The translations under genes were made by a program, and so were the position numbers. This document shows positions 9,246 to 20,000 of a stretch of DNA of 64,000 bases, in pieces (within the stretch, counting starts at the first letter, position 1; every line of letters begins with the position of its first letter). Source of the DNA: Ralstonia sp. ASV6 (GTDB taxonomy: Bacteria > Pseudomonadota > Gammaproteobacteria > Burkholderiales > Burkholderiaceae); NCBI RefSeq assembly GCF_016429285.1, contig NZ_JAELUI010000003.1, positions 1 to 64,000 on the forward strand. The letters run 5' to 3'. A model generated the notes under the pieces. That model saw nothing but the letters and a program-made list of their open reading frames with translations. It ran no database searches and was not told the DNA's origin.

Positions 9246-9875
9246 TCAACCGGCCCGACGCCGCCAGATCTGCCAGCGCTCGCGGCCGGCAAACACCGGG
9301 ATCGAATCGGCCTCGGCGATCGGCATATCGCTGATACGCTCGAACGTCGGCAATAGCAGCGTATCCAGCTCAGCCTGGGTCGTCTCGAACGGCGGGCCCT
9401 TGGGCAGAGCATCCCGGCCCTCCACCACGGCAAAGAAACCTGCCAGCAGTCCGCCCGGCGGCAACAGCTTCGCAACCTGCGTGGCGTAATCCGGCCACAG
9501 CCGACGCGGCATCGCGCACAGAAATGCGCGCTCGTAGATCCATTGCACCGGCCGGTGCGGCTCAAAACGGAAAAAATCCGCCAGTTCCACCACATCGGCA
9601 TACGGGCCCAGCACGGCCTTGGCTGATGCCACCGCGCTCGGCGCAAAATCGATGGCCGTGACGGGCCAGCCGCGCTCGGCCAGCCAACCGGCCTCATATG
9701 CATTGCCGCAACCCGGGATAAGCGTAGAAAGTGGCGCGGGCTGCGCTTCAAAGAATTGCTGGAAAGCGGCCGGCACACCGTGTGCATCCCAGGGCGTGTG
9801 ATCGCGGCTGAAGCGCTCATCCCAGAAAGCAGGATCAGCGGCGTCACGGGATTGGAAGACGGGCAGCTCGGCCAT
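9246..9875 (-). CDS. TPMT-like SAM-dependent methyltransferase
   Basis: A 209-residue class I methyltransferase. FWDERFSRDHTPWDAHGVP near the N terminus, the SAM-binding STLIPGCGNAYEAGWLAERG, and the later AIDFAPSAVASAK match the thiopurine S-methyltransferase (TPMT) superfamily, which in bacteria methylates thiols, selenols or halides. The physiological substrate is unknown. The ATG at 9875 is used; a TTG five codons upstream is possible but has no clear ribosome site. It starts 24 bp after the ubiB stop, so it may be the tail of the ubiquinone gene block. Confidence 0.85.
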   Translation of the reverse strand: MAELPVFQSRDAADPAFWDERFSRDHTPWDAHGVPAAFQQFFEAQPAPLSTLIPGCGNAYEAGWLAERGWPVTAIDFAPSAVASAKAVLGPYADVVELADFFRFEPHRPVQWIYERAFLCAMPRRLWPDYATQVAKLLPPGGLLAGFFAVVEGRDALPKGPPFETTQAELDTLLLPTFERISDMPIAEADSIPVFAGRERWQIWRRRAG

Positions 9876-9898
9876 GGCAGCAACGGACAATCAGGGAA

Positions 9899-11476
9899 TC
9901 AATGACGGGCCAGCCATGCCAGCACATGGGTGGCGATGATGCCGACGGCGAACCCACCGATGAACAGCAGCGCGGCCGAAAGCAGCCGATTGGTGCGCCG
10001 CTGCTCGGCAAGCAACGCGGTTAGCGCTTCGGTTTGGGCGTTGCCATTGTTGCTCGCGTGGCGATCCAGGATCTGGTGCACCAGGCGCGGCAGGTCCGGC
10101 AGCTTGTTGGCCCATTGCGGCGCCTCAACCTTCAGGCGCTCGACAAAGCCGCGCCAGCCGATCTGCTCGTGCATCCAGCGTTCGAGGAACGGCTTGGCCG
10201 TCTTCCACAGATCCAGATCCGGATCGAGCTGGCGGCCGAGACCTTCCACGTTCAGCAGCGTCTTCTGCAAGAGCACCAGTTGCGGCTGCACTTCTACGTT
10301 GAAGCGGCGCGAGGTCTGGAAAAGACGCATCAGCACCAGGCCGAGCGAGATCTCACCCAGCGGCCGGTCGAAGTACGGCTCACAACAGGCGCGGATGGCA
10401 CCCTCGAGTTCCTCCACGCGCGTTTCTTCAGGTGCCCAGCCGGACTCGATGTGGAGCACCGCCACCCGGTGGTAGTCACGCTGGAAGAACGCCAGGAAGT
10501 TCTGCGCGAGATAGTTCTTGTCGAACTCCGACAGCGCCCCGACGATGCCGAAATCCAGTGCGATGTAGCGACCCAGCGTCTCGGGCGCCACGCTCACGAG
10601 GATGTTGCCGGGGTGCATGTCGGCGTGGAAGAAACCATCGCGGAAGACCTGCGTGAAGAAGATCTCCACCCCGTCGCGCGCCAGCTTGTGCATGTCAACG
10701 CCGGCGGCACGCAGTTCTTCAGTATGCGAGATACGCATGCCGTGCATGCGTTCCATGACAAACACGTCGGAGGTGCACCAGTCCCAGAACACCTCAGGCA
10801 CCAGCAGCAGATCGGACTTGGCGAAGTTGCGGCGCAGCTGGCTGGCATTGGCCGCCTCGCGCATCAGGTCAAGCTCGTCGTGCAAGTACTTGTCGAACTC
10901 GGCGACCACCTCGCGGGGTTTCAGGCGCTTGGCGTCAGCCCAGAGTTTTTCCATCCACGTGGCCAGGTCACGCATGAGCGCAAGGTCACTGTCGATCACG
11001 GGCAGCATGCCCGGGCGCAGCACCTTGACCGCTACCTCGCGACCGTCGTCTGGGCCACCGCGCAGCGTGGCAAAGTGCACCTGCGCAATCGATGCGCTCG
11101 CCACCGGGTGATGATCAAAGCGATGGAACAGTGCGGACAGCGGCTTGCCCAACGACTTCTCGACAATCGTTGCGGCGACCTTCGGATCAAACGGCGGCAC
11201 GCGATCCTGCAGCTTGGCGAGTTCGTCCGCCACGTCAGGCGGCAGCAGATCACGCCGCGTCGACAACACCTGACCGAACTTCACGAAGATCGGCCCGAGC
11301 TGCTCGAGCGCCAGGCGCAAGCGTTCGCCGCGCGGGCGCTTGGGCTTGCGGCCCAGCGTCAGCAGCCACACCAGCGCGCGGATGCGCCGGCTCTTGAACC
11401 CCGACAGCGCGAGCTGATCCAGCCCGTAGTACAGGATGACGAAAACGATCTTGCCCAGCCGGAAGAAGCGCGTCAT
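9899..11476 (-). CDS. ubiB: Ubiquinone biosynthesis accessory kinase-like protein UbiB
   Basis: A 525-residue ABC1/ADCK/UbiB atypical kinase needed for ubiquinone synthesis. Visible features are the KFGQ motif of the family's extended N domain at residues 66-69, the Ala-rich nucleotide loop [21 protein letters not shown] and the ALDFGIVG metal-binding motif. A hydrophobic C terminus ([20 protein letters not shown]) supplies the membrane anchor. Length and motif order are normal for UbiB. It overlaps ubiJ as ATGA (11473-11476), so the two are translationally coupled, fitting their joint role in the lipid-bound Ubi complex. Confidence 0.96.
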   Translation of the reverse strand: MTRFFRLGKIVFVILYYGLDQLALSGFKSRRIRALVWLLTLGRKPKRPRGERLRLALEQLGPIFVKFGQVLSTRRDLLPPDVADELAKLQDRVPPFDPKVAATIVEKSLGKPLSALFHRFDHHPVASASIAQVHFATLRGGPDDGREVAVKVLRPGMLPVIDSDLALMRDLATWMEKLWADAKRLKPREVVAEFDKYLHDELDLMREAANASQLRRNFAKSDLLLVPEVFWDWCTSDVFVMERMHGMRISHTEELRAAGVDMHKLARDGVEIFFTQVFRDGFFHADMHPGNILVSVAPETLGRYIALDFGIVGALSEFDKNYLAQNFLAFFQRDYHRVAVLHIESGWAPEETRVEELEGAIRACCEPYFDRPLGEISLGLVLMRLFQTSRRFNVEVQPQLVLLQKTLLNVEGLGRQLDPDLDLWKTAKPFLERWMHEQIGWRGFVERLKVEAPQWANKLPDLPRLVHQILDRHASNNGNAQTEALTALLAEQRRTNRLLSAALLFIGGFAVGIIATHVLAWLARH

Positions 11477-12129
11477 GCCGATTCACCCGGACGTGCCATC
11501 GAGATTGCCGGGCGCGGGAGCCTCTCAAGCCGCTCCAGGCGTTTGGTCAGCCGCGCCTCCGCATCGCGCAGCGCGGCCACATCGGCAGCGAATTGCGCGA
11601 GGCGCGCATGGCGCACCAGCGTAGGTTGTTCATCGGTCAGGTACGACGCTACCGCCTCTGCCAGCGAGCGGCTGACGCGCGTCGCCTCGGTGCGCGCGGC
11701 CTGCGCCCCGCTCACCATGCGCTGCGCGATCACATCGCCAAACACGCGCGAGAGGTCTTCCGCCGCGTCCCAGCGCAGGTTGCGCAGTAGCGTCGACAAG
11801 ACGTTCGCAAACTCAGCCTCGCCCTCGATACGCACGTGCTTGAGCACGGCGGCCTGCCCGCCCGTCGCGTAGTCGCTGGCAGCCGCGGCGAGCGGCACGA
11901 CTACGGTCACGGCGGGCTCCAAACCGGCCTCTGGCACCGTCACAAGGCCCGCCGCATCCACCTGCAGCGTCACCGAGACGGGGGCCAGATCAAAGCGCGC
12001 GACACGGCCCGCGAACGGCCGCAGCGTCTCCTGCGCCCAGGGTTCCTGGCGTAGCAGATGGTTGAGCGCGAGCAGCAATGGCTGCATCAGCATGGAGGGA
12101 AACGAAGACGAAGTGGCTGTCGAAGACAT
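11473..12129 (-). CDS. ubiJ: Ubiquinone biosynthesis accessory factor UbiJ (SCP2 domain)
   Basis: A 218-residue protein with an N-terminal SCP2-like sterol-carrier domain (about residues 13-130, including [21 protein letters not shown] and [16 protein letters not shown]) and a C-terminal coiled helix (about 170-205). UbiJ binds hydrophobic ubiquinone intermediates and organises the soluble Ubi complex with UbiK. Position directly before ubiB with an ATGA overlap, and ubiE nearby upstream, agrees with the known ubiE-ubiJ-ubiB order. The intervening Tim44 gene and its terminator separate ubiE from ubiJ here. Confidence 0.92.
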   Translation of the reverse strand: MSSTATSSSFPSMLMQPLLLALNHLLRQEPWAQETLRPFAGRVARFDLAPVSVTLQVDAAGLVTVPEAGLEPAVTVVVPLAAAASDYATGGQAAVLKHVRIEGEAEFANVLSTLLRNLRWDAAEDLSRVFGDVIAQRMVSGAQAARTEATRVSRSLAEAVASYLTDEQPTLVRHARLAQFAADVAALRDAEARLTKRLERLERLPRPAISMARPGESA

Positions 12130-12176
12130 GCGGCAAAGGTGCGCAAAAGCGGCCAGAAGCGGGCTAGCCGGCGGGC

Positions 12177-12215
12177 AACAAAAAGGGCCCGAACCGGATG
12201 GTCGGACCCTATTTT
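12177..12215 (-). terminator. Intrinsic terminator after the Tim44-domain gene
   Basis: On the minus strand GGGTCCGA pairs with TCGGGCCC (one G-T pair) around a 9-base loop, then TTTTTGTTG. It sits between the Tim44-domain stop and the ubiJ start, so ubiJ-ubiB should have their own promoter in the remaining 48 bp or rely on readthrough. Confidence 0.7.
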
Positions 12216-12264
12216 ACGGGGAATGTTGAAACGGCCGTTTTGCGCCGCTTCAACTGTTACCGCA

Positions 12265-13311
12265 TCACTGCAATTGCTGGATACCAGCCAGCACCCAGCC
12301 ACCGCTGCCTTGCGTCGGCTTGGACAGGTTCCACACCTCGGCAAACGGCTGGGCCGGTGCGCTGGCTTCCTCGCGGATCATGCCCGAGAAGCGCACGCTC
12401 GCCAGGTACTCGCTGGCCTGCGTTTCGATACCGAGCATCTCCGCCTCGACCGACACCACATCCGTCTTGTTAGGCGTCGCGCCACGATCGGCCAGGTCCA
12501 TCTTGATCTCGGCGAACATCTCCGGCGTGGTGAATTCGCGGATGTCGTTCAGGTTGCCGGCATCCCATGCGGCCTGCAGGCGGATGAAGTAGACCTTGGC
12601 GTTGCGCAGGAAGGCTTGCGTATCGAAATCGGCGGGCACGCCCCACGGCTGTTGCGGTGCAGCTGCAGCAGGCTGCGCGTTGACCGCAGACGCAGCGGCT
12701 GGGCCACCCAGGCTCCACGATTGCGCGGCCGTCGGCGCGCCCGCGCCCAAGCCCGACGTACTGGTGCTGCCGGTGTTGAACGACGAAGCTGCCGGTGCGG
12801 AAGCCTGCGGCGCCGGCGCGGCGGGTTGCGGCACATACGGCTCGCGATCACCACCAAACGACGGGCCACCCGTTGCGTAGGCCGGGCCCTGCGGACGGCT
12901 GCCGCGCACCTTGCGGATGATCCACATCACCACGAAGGCGACCAGTGCGATCAGGATCAGATTCGACAGCAGCGAGGCAAGGCCTGCGCCCAGACCGAAC
13001 TTGGACAGCAGGTAGCCGATGCCCAGACCGGCGGCCAAACCACCCAACATACCGCCCCAATTACGACCAGGCTTTGCGGCCGGTGCGCCCGGGGCTGGTG
13101 CTGCCGGCGACGGCTGCGCGGCTGGAGCGGCCTGCTGCGCCGGCGATGGCGTGGTCGGCGGCGTTTGCTGACGTTGCGTCACGGCAGACGACTGCTTGCC
13201 GACGCTGCGGCTGCTGCCCATGCGCTTGGCGTTGGCGTCCATCGCCGTACCCAGTGCGATCGTCGCGACCATCGCGCCGACCATCAATTTTCCACCCCAA
13301 TGCAAACTCAT
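12265..13311 (-). CDS. Tim44-domain membrane protein
   Basis: A 348-residue exported or membrane protein: N-terminal hydrophobic segment KLMVGAMVATIALGTAMDANA (signal-like), a Gln/Pro/Ala-rich linker, a Gly-rich hydrophobic stretch (GGLAAGLGIGYLLSKFG and LLSNLILIALVAFVVMWII), then a C-terminal Tim44-like domain from about residue 215 (DTQAFLRNAKVYFIRLQAAWD through VWNLSKP). Bacterial Tim44-like proteins are poorly characterised, membrane-linked lipid or protein binding modules. The start at 13311 has GGAGAG at good spacing; an ATG 16 codons upstream lacks one. It lies between ubiE and ubiJ, a common position in Burkholderiales. Confidence 0.85.
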   Translation of the reverse strand: MSLHWGGKLMVGAMVATIALGTAMDANAKRMGSSRSVGKQSSAVTQRQQTPPTTPSPAQQAAPAAQPSPAAPAPGAPAAKPGRNWGGMLGGLAAGLGIGYLLSKFGLGAGLASLLSNLILIALVAFVVMWIIRKVRGSRPQGPAYATGGPSFGGDREPYVPQPAAPAPQASAPAASSFNTGSTSTSGLGAGAPTAAQSWSLGGPAAASAVNAQPAAAAPQQPWGVPADFDTQAFLRNAKVYFIRLQAAWDAGNLNDIREFTTPEMFAEIKMDLADRGATPNKTDVVSVEAEMLGIETQASEYLASVRFSGMIREEASAPAQPFAEVWNLSKPTQGSGGWVLAGIQQLQ

Positions 13312-13441
13312 CGCTGTCTTCTCTCCAATGGCAGTGACGCCATTAGATGAAGACGTCAACGCCGAAATTCAATGTGAAGGATCGTGGCATATCGTCGCAG
13401 TGCGCTGCATCGCCCATCTGGTGGACCGGATGAACCGCCAG

Positions 13442-14173
13442 TCAGAGGCGACGACCAACGTGCAGGGCCACGACACCCGCCGTCAGGTTGAAGTATTCGA
13501 CCGAGTCCAACCCAGCCTGTTCCATCATCTGCTTGAGCGTTTCCTGATCGGGATGCATACGGATGGACTCGGCCAGGTAGCGGTAACTCTCAGGATCACC
13601 GGCCACCTTGCTGCCCAACCACGGCAGTACCTTGAACGAGTACACGTCATAGGCCTTCTCCAGCGGCTGCCACACCTTGGAGAACTCAAGCACCATCACC
13701 TTGCCGCCCGGTTTGACGACACGGCGCATCTCGGCGAGCGCTCGATCCTTGTGCGTCATGTTGCGCAAGCCGAATGCCACTGTCACTACATCGAAGTAAG
13801 CATCTGGAAAGGGAATGTGCTCGGCGTCGCACAGGCAGTTGGGCGTGAGCACGCCGGCATCAAGCAGGCGGTCGCGGCCGACGCGCAACATCGACTCGTT
13901 GATGTCGGTCAGCCACACCTCGCCGGTGGGGCCGGCCTGGCGCGCGAAGGCCTTGGCCAGATCACCCGTGCCGCCCGCGATGTCGAGCACCTTGTAGCCC
14001 GGACGCACGGCTGCCTGGGCGATAGTGAACATCTTCCACACGCGGTGCAGGCCACCGGACATCAGGTCATTCATCACGTCGTACTTGCTGGCGACGGAAT
14101 GGAACACGCCGGCGACCTTGCCGGCCTTCTCGCGCTCGTCGACCTTCTCGAATCCGAAGTGGGTTTGGCTCAT
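13442..14173 (-). CDS. ubiE: Ubiquinone/menaquinone C-methyltransferase
   Basis: A 243-residue SAM-dependent methyltransferase with the UbiE signatures: the N-terminal [17 protein letters not shown], the SAM motif [30 protein letters not shown], and [20 protein letters not shown] with the terminal [10 protein letters not shown]. It adds the C-methyl group to the demethylated quinone ring in ubiquinone (and, where made, menaquinone) synthesis. Length is normal. It follows the DUF971 gene by 63 bp on the same strand and precedes the Tim44, ubiJ and ubiB genes. Confidence 0.97.
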   Translation of the reverse strand: MSQTHFGFEKVDEREKAGKVAGVFHSVASKYDVMNDLMSGGLHRVWKMFTIAQAAVRPGYKVLDIAGGTGDLAKAFARQAGPTGEVWLTDINESMLRVGRDRLLDAGVLTPNCLCDAEHIPFPDAYFDVVTVAFGLRNMTHKDRALAEMRRVVKPGGKVMVLEFSKVWQPLEKAYDVYSFKVLPWLGSKVAGDPESYRYLAESIRMHPDQETLKQMMEQAGLDSVEYFNLTAGVVALHVGRRL

Positions 14174-14236
14174 GACAGAAAGAAATGCGAATTGGGTTGC
14201 GCTCGGGCGCTTATGCGCCGCGATGTGAATCTGGAA

Positions 14237-14653
14237 TCAGTGGCTGTGGCCGCAGGCGTGGCCGGCATTGGCGGCCATCGGCGCATCACGGTCAAGGCCG
14301 GCGGCGACCAAGCGATCGAGGTAGGCCTGCCACAGCGCGTCGTGCTCGACGCCCAGGCGGTACAGGTAAGCCCAATCGAAGATGCCAGAATCGTGGCCAT
14401 CGGAGAACAGCGGACGGATCGCATAATTGCCCACCGGCTCTACGCCAGTGATGCCGACCTCGCGCTTGCCGGTCTGCAGCACTTCCTGCCCCGGCCCATG
14501 CCCCTGCACTTCAGCCGACGGCGACAGCACACGCAGGTATTCGAACGGCAGGCGGAACTGTTTGCCATCGGCAAAGGCGATCTCCAGCACGCGCGATTGC
14601 GTGTGCACGGTAATACCGGTCGGGTGCGGGGTGTCGGCGGAAAGTCCTGCCAT
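14237..14653 (-). CDS. DUF971 (gamma-butyrobetaine hydroxylase-like N-terminal domain) protein
   Basis: A 138-residue protein made of one DUF971 domain: ITVHTQSRVLEIAFADG, FRLPFEYLRVLSPSAEV, VGNYAIRPLFSDGHDSGIF and YLYRLG. It is the small Fe-S/zinc-type domain found alone in bacteria and at the N terminus of gamma-butyrobetaine hydroxylase. The C terminus ends in HACGHSH, a short metal-binding-like tail. The function of stand-alone DUF971 proteins is not settled; some are linked to Fe-S cluster handling. It is directly upstream of ubiE and probably co-transcribed, the usual arrangement in betaproteobacteria. Confidence 0.86.
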   Translation of the reverse strand: MAGLSADTPHPTGITVHTQSRVLEIAFADGKQFRLPFEYLRVLSPSAEVQGHGPGQEVLQTGKREVGITGVEPVGNYAIRPLFSDGHDSGIFDWAYLYRLGVEHDALWQAYLDRLVAAGLDRDAPMAANAGHACGHSH

Positions 14654-14677
14654 GAAAAACGTCTCGTTGATTGTGTT

Positions 14678-16522
14678 TCAGGAAGCGGCCAACGCCATGT
14701 GCGCAGGCTCTTCCACCACCCGATAGCTTACCGCAGTCGACGGGTCGCCCTCGGGGATGTAGCGCAGGCGGCGATGGTGGAATCGTGCCACGGTGCTGCG
14801 GTGCGCCACGCTGACGATCGTCACATCGGGCATCGATTCGAGCATCAGGCTGTACATGAATGCCTCGGTATCCTCATCGAGTGCGCTGGTGGCCTCGTCG
14901 AGGAAGAGGTAATCGGGGCGCTGCAGCAAGGCGCGTGCGAAAGCCAAGCGCTGCTGCTCCCCAGGCGACAGGCGCAGGCTCCAGTTGCTGACCTCGTCCA
15001 GCAAATCCATGAGTGCCGGCAGGCGGCACGCGACCAGCACCTGCGAGAGGCGCTCGGCGGTGTATTCGGTGGCGAGCTTGGGGTACGACAGCGCATCCGC
15101 CAGCGTGCCGGATGGCAAGTAGCTGCGCTGCGGGAGGAATAGCACGCTGGCATCTTCCGGAATCTTGATCTGACCATTGCCGTACGGCCAGATGCCAGCC
15201 ACGGCGCGCACCAGTGTGCTCTTGCCGCAACCCGACGGGCCGTTGACGAGCACACGCTCACCGCGCGCGAGTGTCATGTCGAAGGGTTCGACCAGCAGAT
15301 CTTCAGGTTTGCGGTTCGGCAAGTTCAGCGCGAGATCGCGTGCCTCGATGGCGGGCACGGCAGCGGTTTCGACTTCGATGTCCTGGATACCGGCGCGGTG
15401 TTCTTCTTCACGCTCGGCGGCACGCATGGCACGCTGGAATTCGATCAGACGATTGGTGGACGCCTTCCAGCTCACCAGCGTGCTGTAGTTGTCGACGAAC
15501 CACGACATCGCGCCCTGCACCTGCCCGAACGCGGTGGCCACCTGCATCATGCCGCCCAGCGTGAGCGTGCCGCCAAAGTAGCGCGGCGCAGAAACCAGGA
15601 ACGGAAAGATAATGGCGAACTGCCCGTAGCCCGAGCTGGCGAAGTTCAGGCGCCGGGTGTAGTCCATCAACTGGTTCCAGTTGGCGCGGATGCGCTCGAA
15701 GCGGCCGCGCAGGATGGCTTTTTCGCTGGGCTCGCCGCGATACAGGGCGATGCTCTCGCTGTTTTCGCGCACGCGCACGAGCAGGAAACGGAAGTAAGCC
15801 TCGTAACGCTCCTGCTGGAAAGACAGCCCGATCAAGGGACGGCCGACGAAGTGGATGATGACCGAGCCCAGCACGGAGTACAGCAGCGCAAACCACACCA
15901 TGTAGCCGGGGATGATGAAGTCGTGACCGCTCAATGTGAACGCGAGCGGCCCTGACACTGCCCACAGGATGCCGAAAAACGACACCAGCGTGACCGCTGA
16001 GTTGAAGAAGCCGAACCCGAGGTTGACCGTGGCGTCGGTGAAGTTGCGCAGGTCGTCAGAGATCCGCTGGTCGGGGTTGTCCGCCGTGTGTGTCTGTTCG
16101 AGCCGGTAGAAGGCCTGCTTACCGAGCCAGCCGTCGAGGAAACTGCCGGTGATCCACGTCCGCCAGCGGATACGCAGCAGCATCGTGTAGTACTGGCGCA
16201 GCACCGAGGCGATGATGATGCAGGCCGCAATCCACGAAAAACGCCCCAGTTGATGCCAGAACTCCGCTTGGTTTTTCTGCTCCAGCGCGTTGTAGAAGAA
16301 CTTGTACCACTCGGTGTACAACACGGTCATATAGACCGTGAACAGGCTCAGCGCAATGACCAACGCCAGCAGCCCCCACGCCTTGTAGCGGTCTTCAGAA
16401 AACCAGTAGGGCTTGATGAGCTGCCAGGTCTCGGACAGGTTCAACCGGCCGTGATGGACATTCAGCTCGGCGATCGAATCCTTGTGGGAGTCGGGTGTGG
16501 CGGCGGTGCGCGGTGTCGTCAT
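14678..16522 (-). CDS. ABC transporter, fused permease/ATPase (SbmA/BacA-ABCD type)
   Basis: A 614-residue half-transporter. The N-terminal part has about six membrane helices and the ABC_membrane_2 pattern (TWITGSFLDGWLGKQAFYRL and NPDQRISDD) seen in YddA, SbmA/BacA and the peroxisomal ABCD group. The C-terminal ATPase has Walker A GPSGCGKST, signature LSPGEQQR, Walker B YLFLDEATSALDE and the switch His in VSVAHRST. It should work as a homodimer in the inner membrane; related proteins take up peptides or move very-long-chain acyl groups, and the cargo here is unknown. A 100-bp gap separates it from the HIT gene upstream. Confidence 0.9.
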   Translation of the reverse strand: MTTPRTAATPDSHKDSIAELNVHHGRLNLSETWQLIKPYWFSEDRYKAWGLLALVIALSLFTVYMTVLYTEWYKFFYNALEQKNQAEFWHQLGRFSWIAACIIIASVLRQYYTMLLRIRWRTWITGSFLDGWLGKQAFYRLEQTHTADNPDQRISDDLRNFTDATVNLGFGFFNSAVTLVSFFGILWAVSGPLAFTLSGHDFIIPGYMVWFALLYSVLGSVIIHFVGRPLIGLSFQQERYEAYFRFLLVRVRENSESIALYRGEPSEKAILRGRFERIRANWNQLMDYTRRLNFASSGYGQFAIIFPFLVSAPRYFGGTLTLGGMMQVATAFGQVQGAMSWFVDNYSTLVSWKASTNRLIEFQRAMRAAEREEEHRAGIQDIEVETAAVPAIEARDLALNLPNRKPEDLLVEPFDMTLARGERVLVNGPSGCGKSTLVRAVAGIWPYGNGQIKIPEDASVLFLPQRSYLPSGTLADALSYPKLATEYTAERLSQVLVACRLPALMDLLDEVSNWSLRLSPGEQQRLAFARALLQRPDYLFLDEATSALDEDTEAFMYSLMLESMPDVTIVSVAHRSTVARFHHRRLRYIPEGDPSTAVSYRVVEEPAHMALAAS

Positions 16523-16624
16523 GGCGATGTCGATGGCTGTAGCGCGACGGAAAATGAATCTGACGCCCTGCGCACCATGAGGGTTCCGCGCTGGGCGTGG
16601 CGATGCGTTACGGGTGGCGGCCGC

Positions 16625-17077
16625 TCAGACGTCGGCCAGCGCGGATTGCAGCGCGTACGACAGCGCCGGCAGCCTGGAAGTCACCTCGGCCATACGCGCA
16701 GCATCCGCCTCGCGCTGGGGCGGGCCCCAGACGGCCTCGGGAAAATGCGTGTCCCACCGATAGCGCGGAATGACATGCCAATGCAGGTGCGGGACCAAGT
16801 TGCCGAAGCTGGCGAGGTTGATCTTGTCCGGCGCCAGCTCGGCGCGCAGCACCCGCTCCACGCGTGTGACGACTTCCATCAGCCAGTGGCGATCCGCGTC
16901 GGACAAGTCCGTCTGCTCGGCGACGTGGTCGTTCCAGATCACGCGGCAGAAACCCGGAAAGCGCGCGTGCTCGACCAGCACCACGCGCGCCCGGGCGTTG
17001 CGCCAGACGGGCTCGCCGCCGTCGGTCTCGCACAGCGCGCAGCCGGGCACCCGATCGGCGGTCGTGCCCGTCGTCAC
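16625..17077 (-). CDS. HIT-family nucleotide hydrolase
   Basis: A 150-residue histidine-triad protein. The catalytic HLHWHVIPR and the preceding [10 protein letters not shown] are diagnostic; two Cys in CALCETDG near the N terminus form the variant N terminus seen in proteobacterial HIT proteins of this length. HIT enzymes hydrolyse nucleoside phosphoramidates or dinucleotide polyphosphates. The start is inferred to be the GTG at 17077, which overlaps the stop of the large oxidoreductase gene as GTGA; no ATG fits upstream without running deep into that gene. This implies coupled translation of the two. Confidence 0.88.
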   Translation of the reverse strand: MTTGTTADRVPGCALCETDGGEPVWRNARARVVLVEHARFPGFCRVIWNDHVAEQTDLSDADRHWLMEVVTRVERVLRAELAPDKINLASFGNLVPHLHWHVIPRYRWDTHFPEAVWGPPQREADAARMAEVTSRLPALSYALQSALADV

Positions 17078-20000
17078 ACCAGCACCCGCTCGATGCCGCC
17101 GGCGTTGGCCCGGGCCACGTAGTCCTGCAGCCAGCTCTCGCCAAGCACATGGCGCGCCATCTCGACCACGATGTAGTCGGCCTGCACCGAGACATCTTCG
17201 GTGTAGCGCGACAGACCCTGCAGGCAAGCCGGGCAGCTCGTGAGGATCTTCACGTCGCCGTCGAACGCCTGTTGACCACCCTGCCCGTCGGCGCGCAGCT
17301 TGTCGGCGCCCTTCTTCATCTCCTCTTCCTTGCGGAAGCGGACCTGCGTGGAGATGTCCGGGCGCGAGATTGCCAGCGTGCCCGACTCGCCGCAGCAACG
17401 GTCGTTCTTCTCGATCGCGCGGGTTTGGCCGTCGGCCCCAAGGTTTCCACCCATAAGCTGGTTGACCAGCTTGGTCGGGTCCATGGTCTTGATCGGGGTG
17501 TGGCAGGGGTCGTGGTACATGTAGCGCGTACCCTGCACACCCTCGATCTTCACGCCCTTCTCGAGCAGGAACTCGTGAATGTCGATGATGCGGCAGCCCG
17601 GGAATATCTTGTCGAATTCATAGTCGGCGAGCTGGTCGTAGCACGTGCCGCAGCTCACCACTACCGTCTTGATATCGAGGTAGTTGAGCGTGTTGGCCAC
17701 GCGGTGGAACAGCACGCGGTTATCGGTGACGATCTTCTCGGCCTTGTCGTACTGGCCCGAGCCCCGCTGGGGATACCCGCAGCACAGATAGCCCGGCGGC
17801 AGCACGGTCTGCACACCGGCGTGCCAGAGCATCGCCTGCGTGGCCAAGCCCACCTGCGAGAACAACCGCTCCGAGCCGCAGCCCGGGAAGTAGAACACGG
17901 CCTCGCTATCGGGCGTGGTGTTCTGCGGGTTGCGGATGATCGGGACGATCTCGTTGTCCTCGATGTCCAGCAGCGCGCGCGCTGTCTTCTTGGGCAGATT
18001 GCCCGGCATCTTCTTGTTGATGAAGTGGATCACCTGCTCGCGCACCGGCGGTTTGCCCACCGTGGCGGGGGGATGCGCGGTCTGCTTCTTGGCAAACTTC
18101 TTCAAGATATCGTGACCCAGGCGCTGCGCCTTGTAGCCCCAGTCGAACATCACCTTGCGTGTGAAGTTGATCGTCTCGGGGTTGGTCGCGTTCAGGTAGA
18201 ACATGGCCGCGGCGGTGCCGGGGTTGAATTTCTTCTGCCCCATCTTGCGCAGCAGGTTGCGCATGTTCATCGACACGTCGCCAAAGTCGATCTTGACCGG
18301 GCACGGCGTCACGCACTTGTGGCAGACCGTGCAGTGGTCACCCACATCGGCAAACTCCTCCCAGTGCTTGACCGACACGCCGCGGCGCGTCTGCTCTTCG
18401 TACAGGAAGGCCTCGATCAGCAGCGAGGTGGCGAGGATCTTGTTGCGCGGGCTGTACAGCAGGTTGGCGCGCGGCACGTGCGTGGCGCACACGGGCTTGC
18501 ACTTGCCGCAGCGCAGGCAGTCCTTGATCGACTCCGAGATGGCGCCGATGTCGCTCTGCTGCATGATGATCGACTCATGCCCCATCAGGCCGAACGACGG
18601 CGTGTAGGCATTGCGCAGATCAGCGGCCAGTGCTTGCGGGTCGTTGATGTCGCGCAGCAGCTTGCCCTTGTTGAAGCGGCCGTTCGGATCGACACGGCGC
18701 TTGTAGGCGGCAAAGTCGGCGATCTCGTCGTCAGTCAGGAATTCCAGCTTGGTGATGCCGATGCCGTGCTCGCCCGAGATCACGCCGTCGAGCGAGCGTG
18801 CCAGCGTCATGATGCGGGCCACCGCCTTGTGGGCGTCCTGCAGCATGTCGTAGTCATCCGAGTTGACCGGCAGGTTGGTGTGCACGTTGCCGTCACCGGC
18901 GTGCATGTGCAGCGCCACGAAAACGCGGCCGCGCAGCACCTTCTTGTGGATCGCCTGAGCCTCGTCGAGGATCGGCTTGAACTCGCCGCCGTTGAAGATC
19001 TTGCGCAGCTCGGCGCGGATCTCCGCCTTCCACGACACGCGGATCGTGCGGTCCTGCAGCAGGTGGAACAGATTGGCGTCCGGCTGATTCACCAGGCGCT
19101 CGTCGATGGTCTGCGCGAGATAACCCAGGCCCAGGCCGATCAGGCTGGCGCGTGCCGTATTCACCGGCGTGTCGAGATGATCCAGCAGGTACTGCCAGCG
19201 GGCGCGCGTGCTGCGCACCAGTTGCTGTGCTTGCTGCACACGGTCTTCCAGCAGCTCGGCGCTGGGGATCTCGTTGGCGTCGTCGGTGCGGCCCAGCGGC
19301 AGATCGTTGCGCGCGAAGAAGTCTTGCAGCGCGTCGGCCAGCTTGAGCTTGTTCTTGATCGACAGCTCGATGTTGATGCGCTCGATACCGTCGGTGTACT
19401 CGCCCATGCGGTTGAGCGGAATCACCACGTCTTCGTTGATCTTGAAGGCGTTGGTGTGCTTGGCAATGGCCGCGGTGCGCGAGCGGTCGAGCCAGAACTT
19501 CTTGCGTGCCTCGGGGCTCACGGCCACAAAGCCTTCGCCGCTCTTGCCGTTGGCCAGGCGAATCACTTCCGAGGTGGCACGCGCCACGGCGTCATCGTCG
19601 TCGCCAACGATGTCACCAATCAGCACCATCTTCGGGAAGGCGTTGCGCTTGCTCTTGGTGGCGTAACCGACCGCGCGCAGGTAGCGCTCGTCCAGGTGCT
19701 CCAGGCCGGCGAGGATCGCGCCGCCGGGCTTCTTGGTCTCGGCGTCGAGGTAATCCTTGATTTCGACGATGCTCGGGATCGCGTCACGCGCCTGGCCGAA
19801 GAACTCCAGGCACACGGTACGCGTGGCCTTGGGCATGCGGTGCAGGATCCAGCGCGCGCTGGTGATGATGCCGTCGCAGCCTTCCTTCTGCACGCCGGGC
19901 AGCCCAGCCAGGAACTTGTCGGTAACGTCTTTGCCCAGGCCTTCCTTGCGGAACTTGCGGCCTTCAATGGTGAGCGTCTCGCTACGCAGCAACTTGCTGC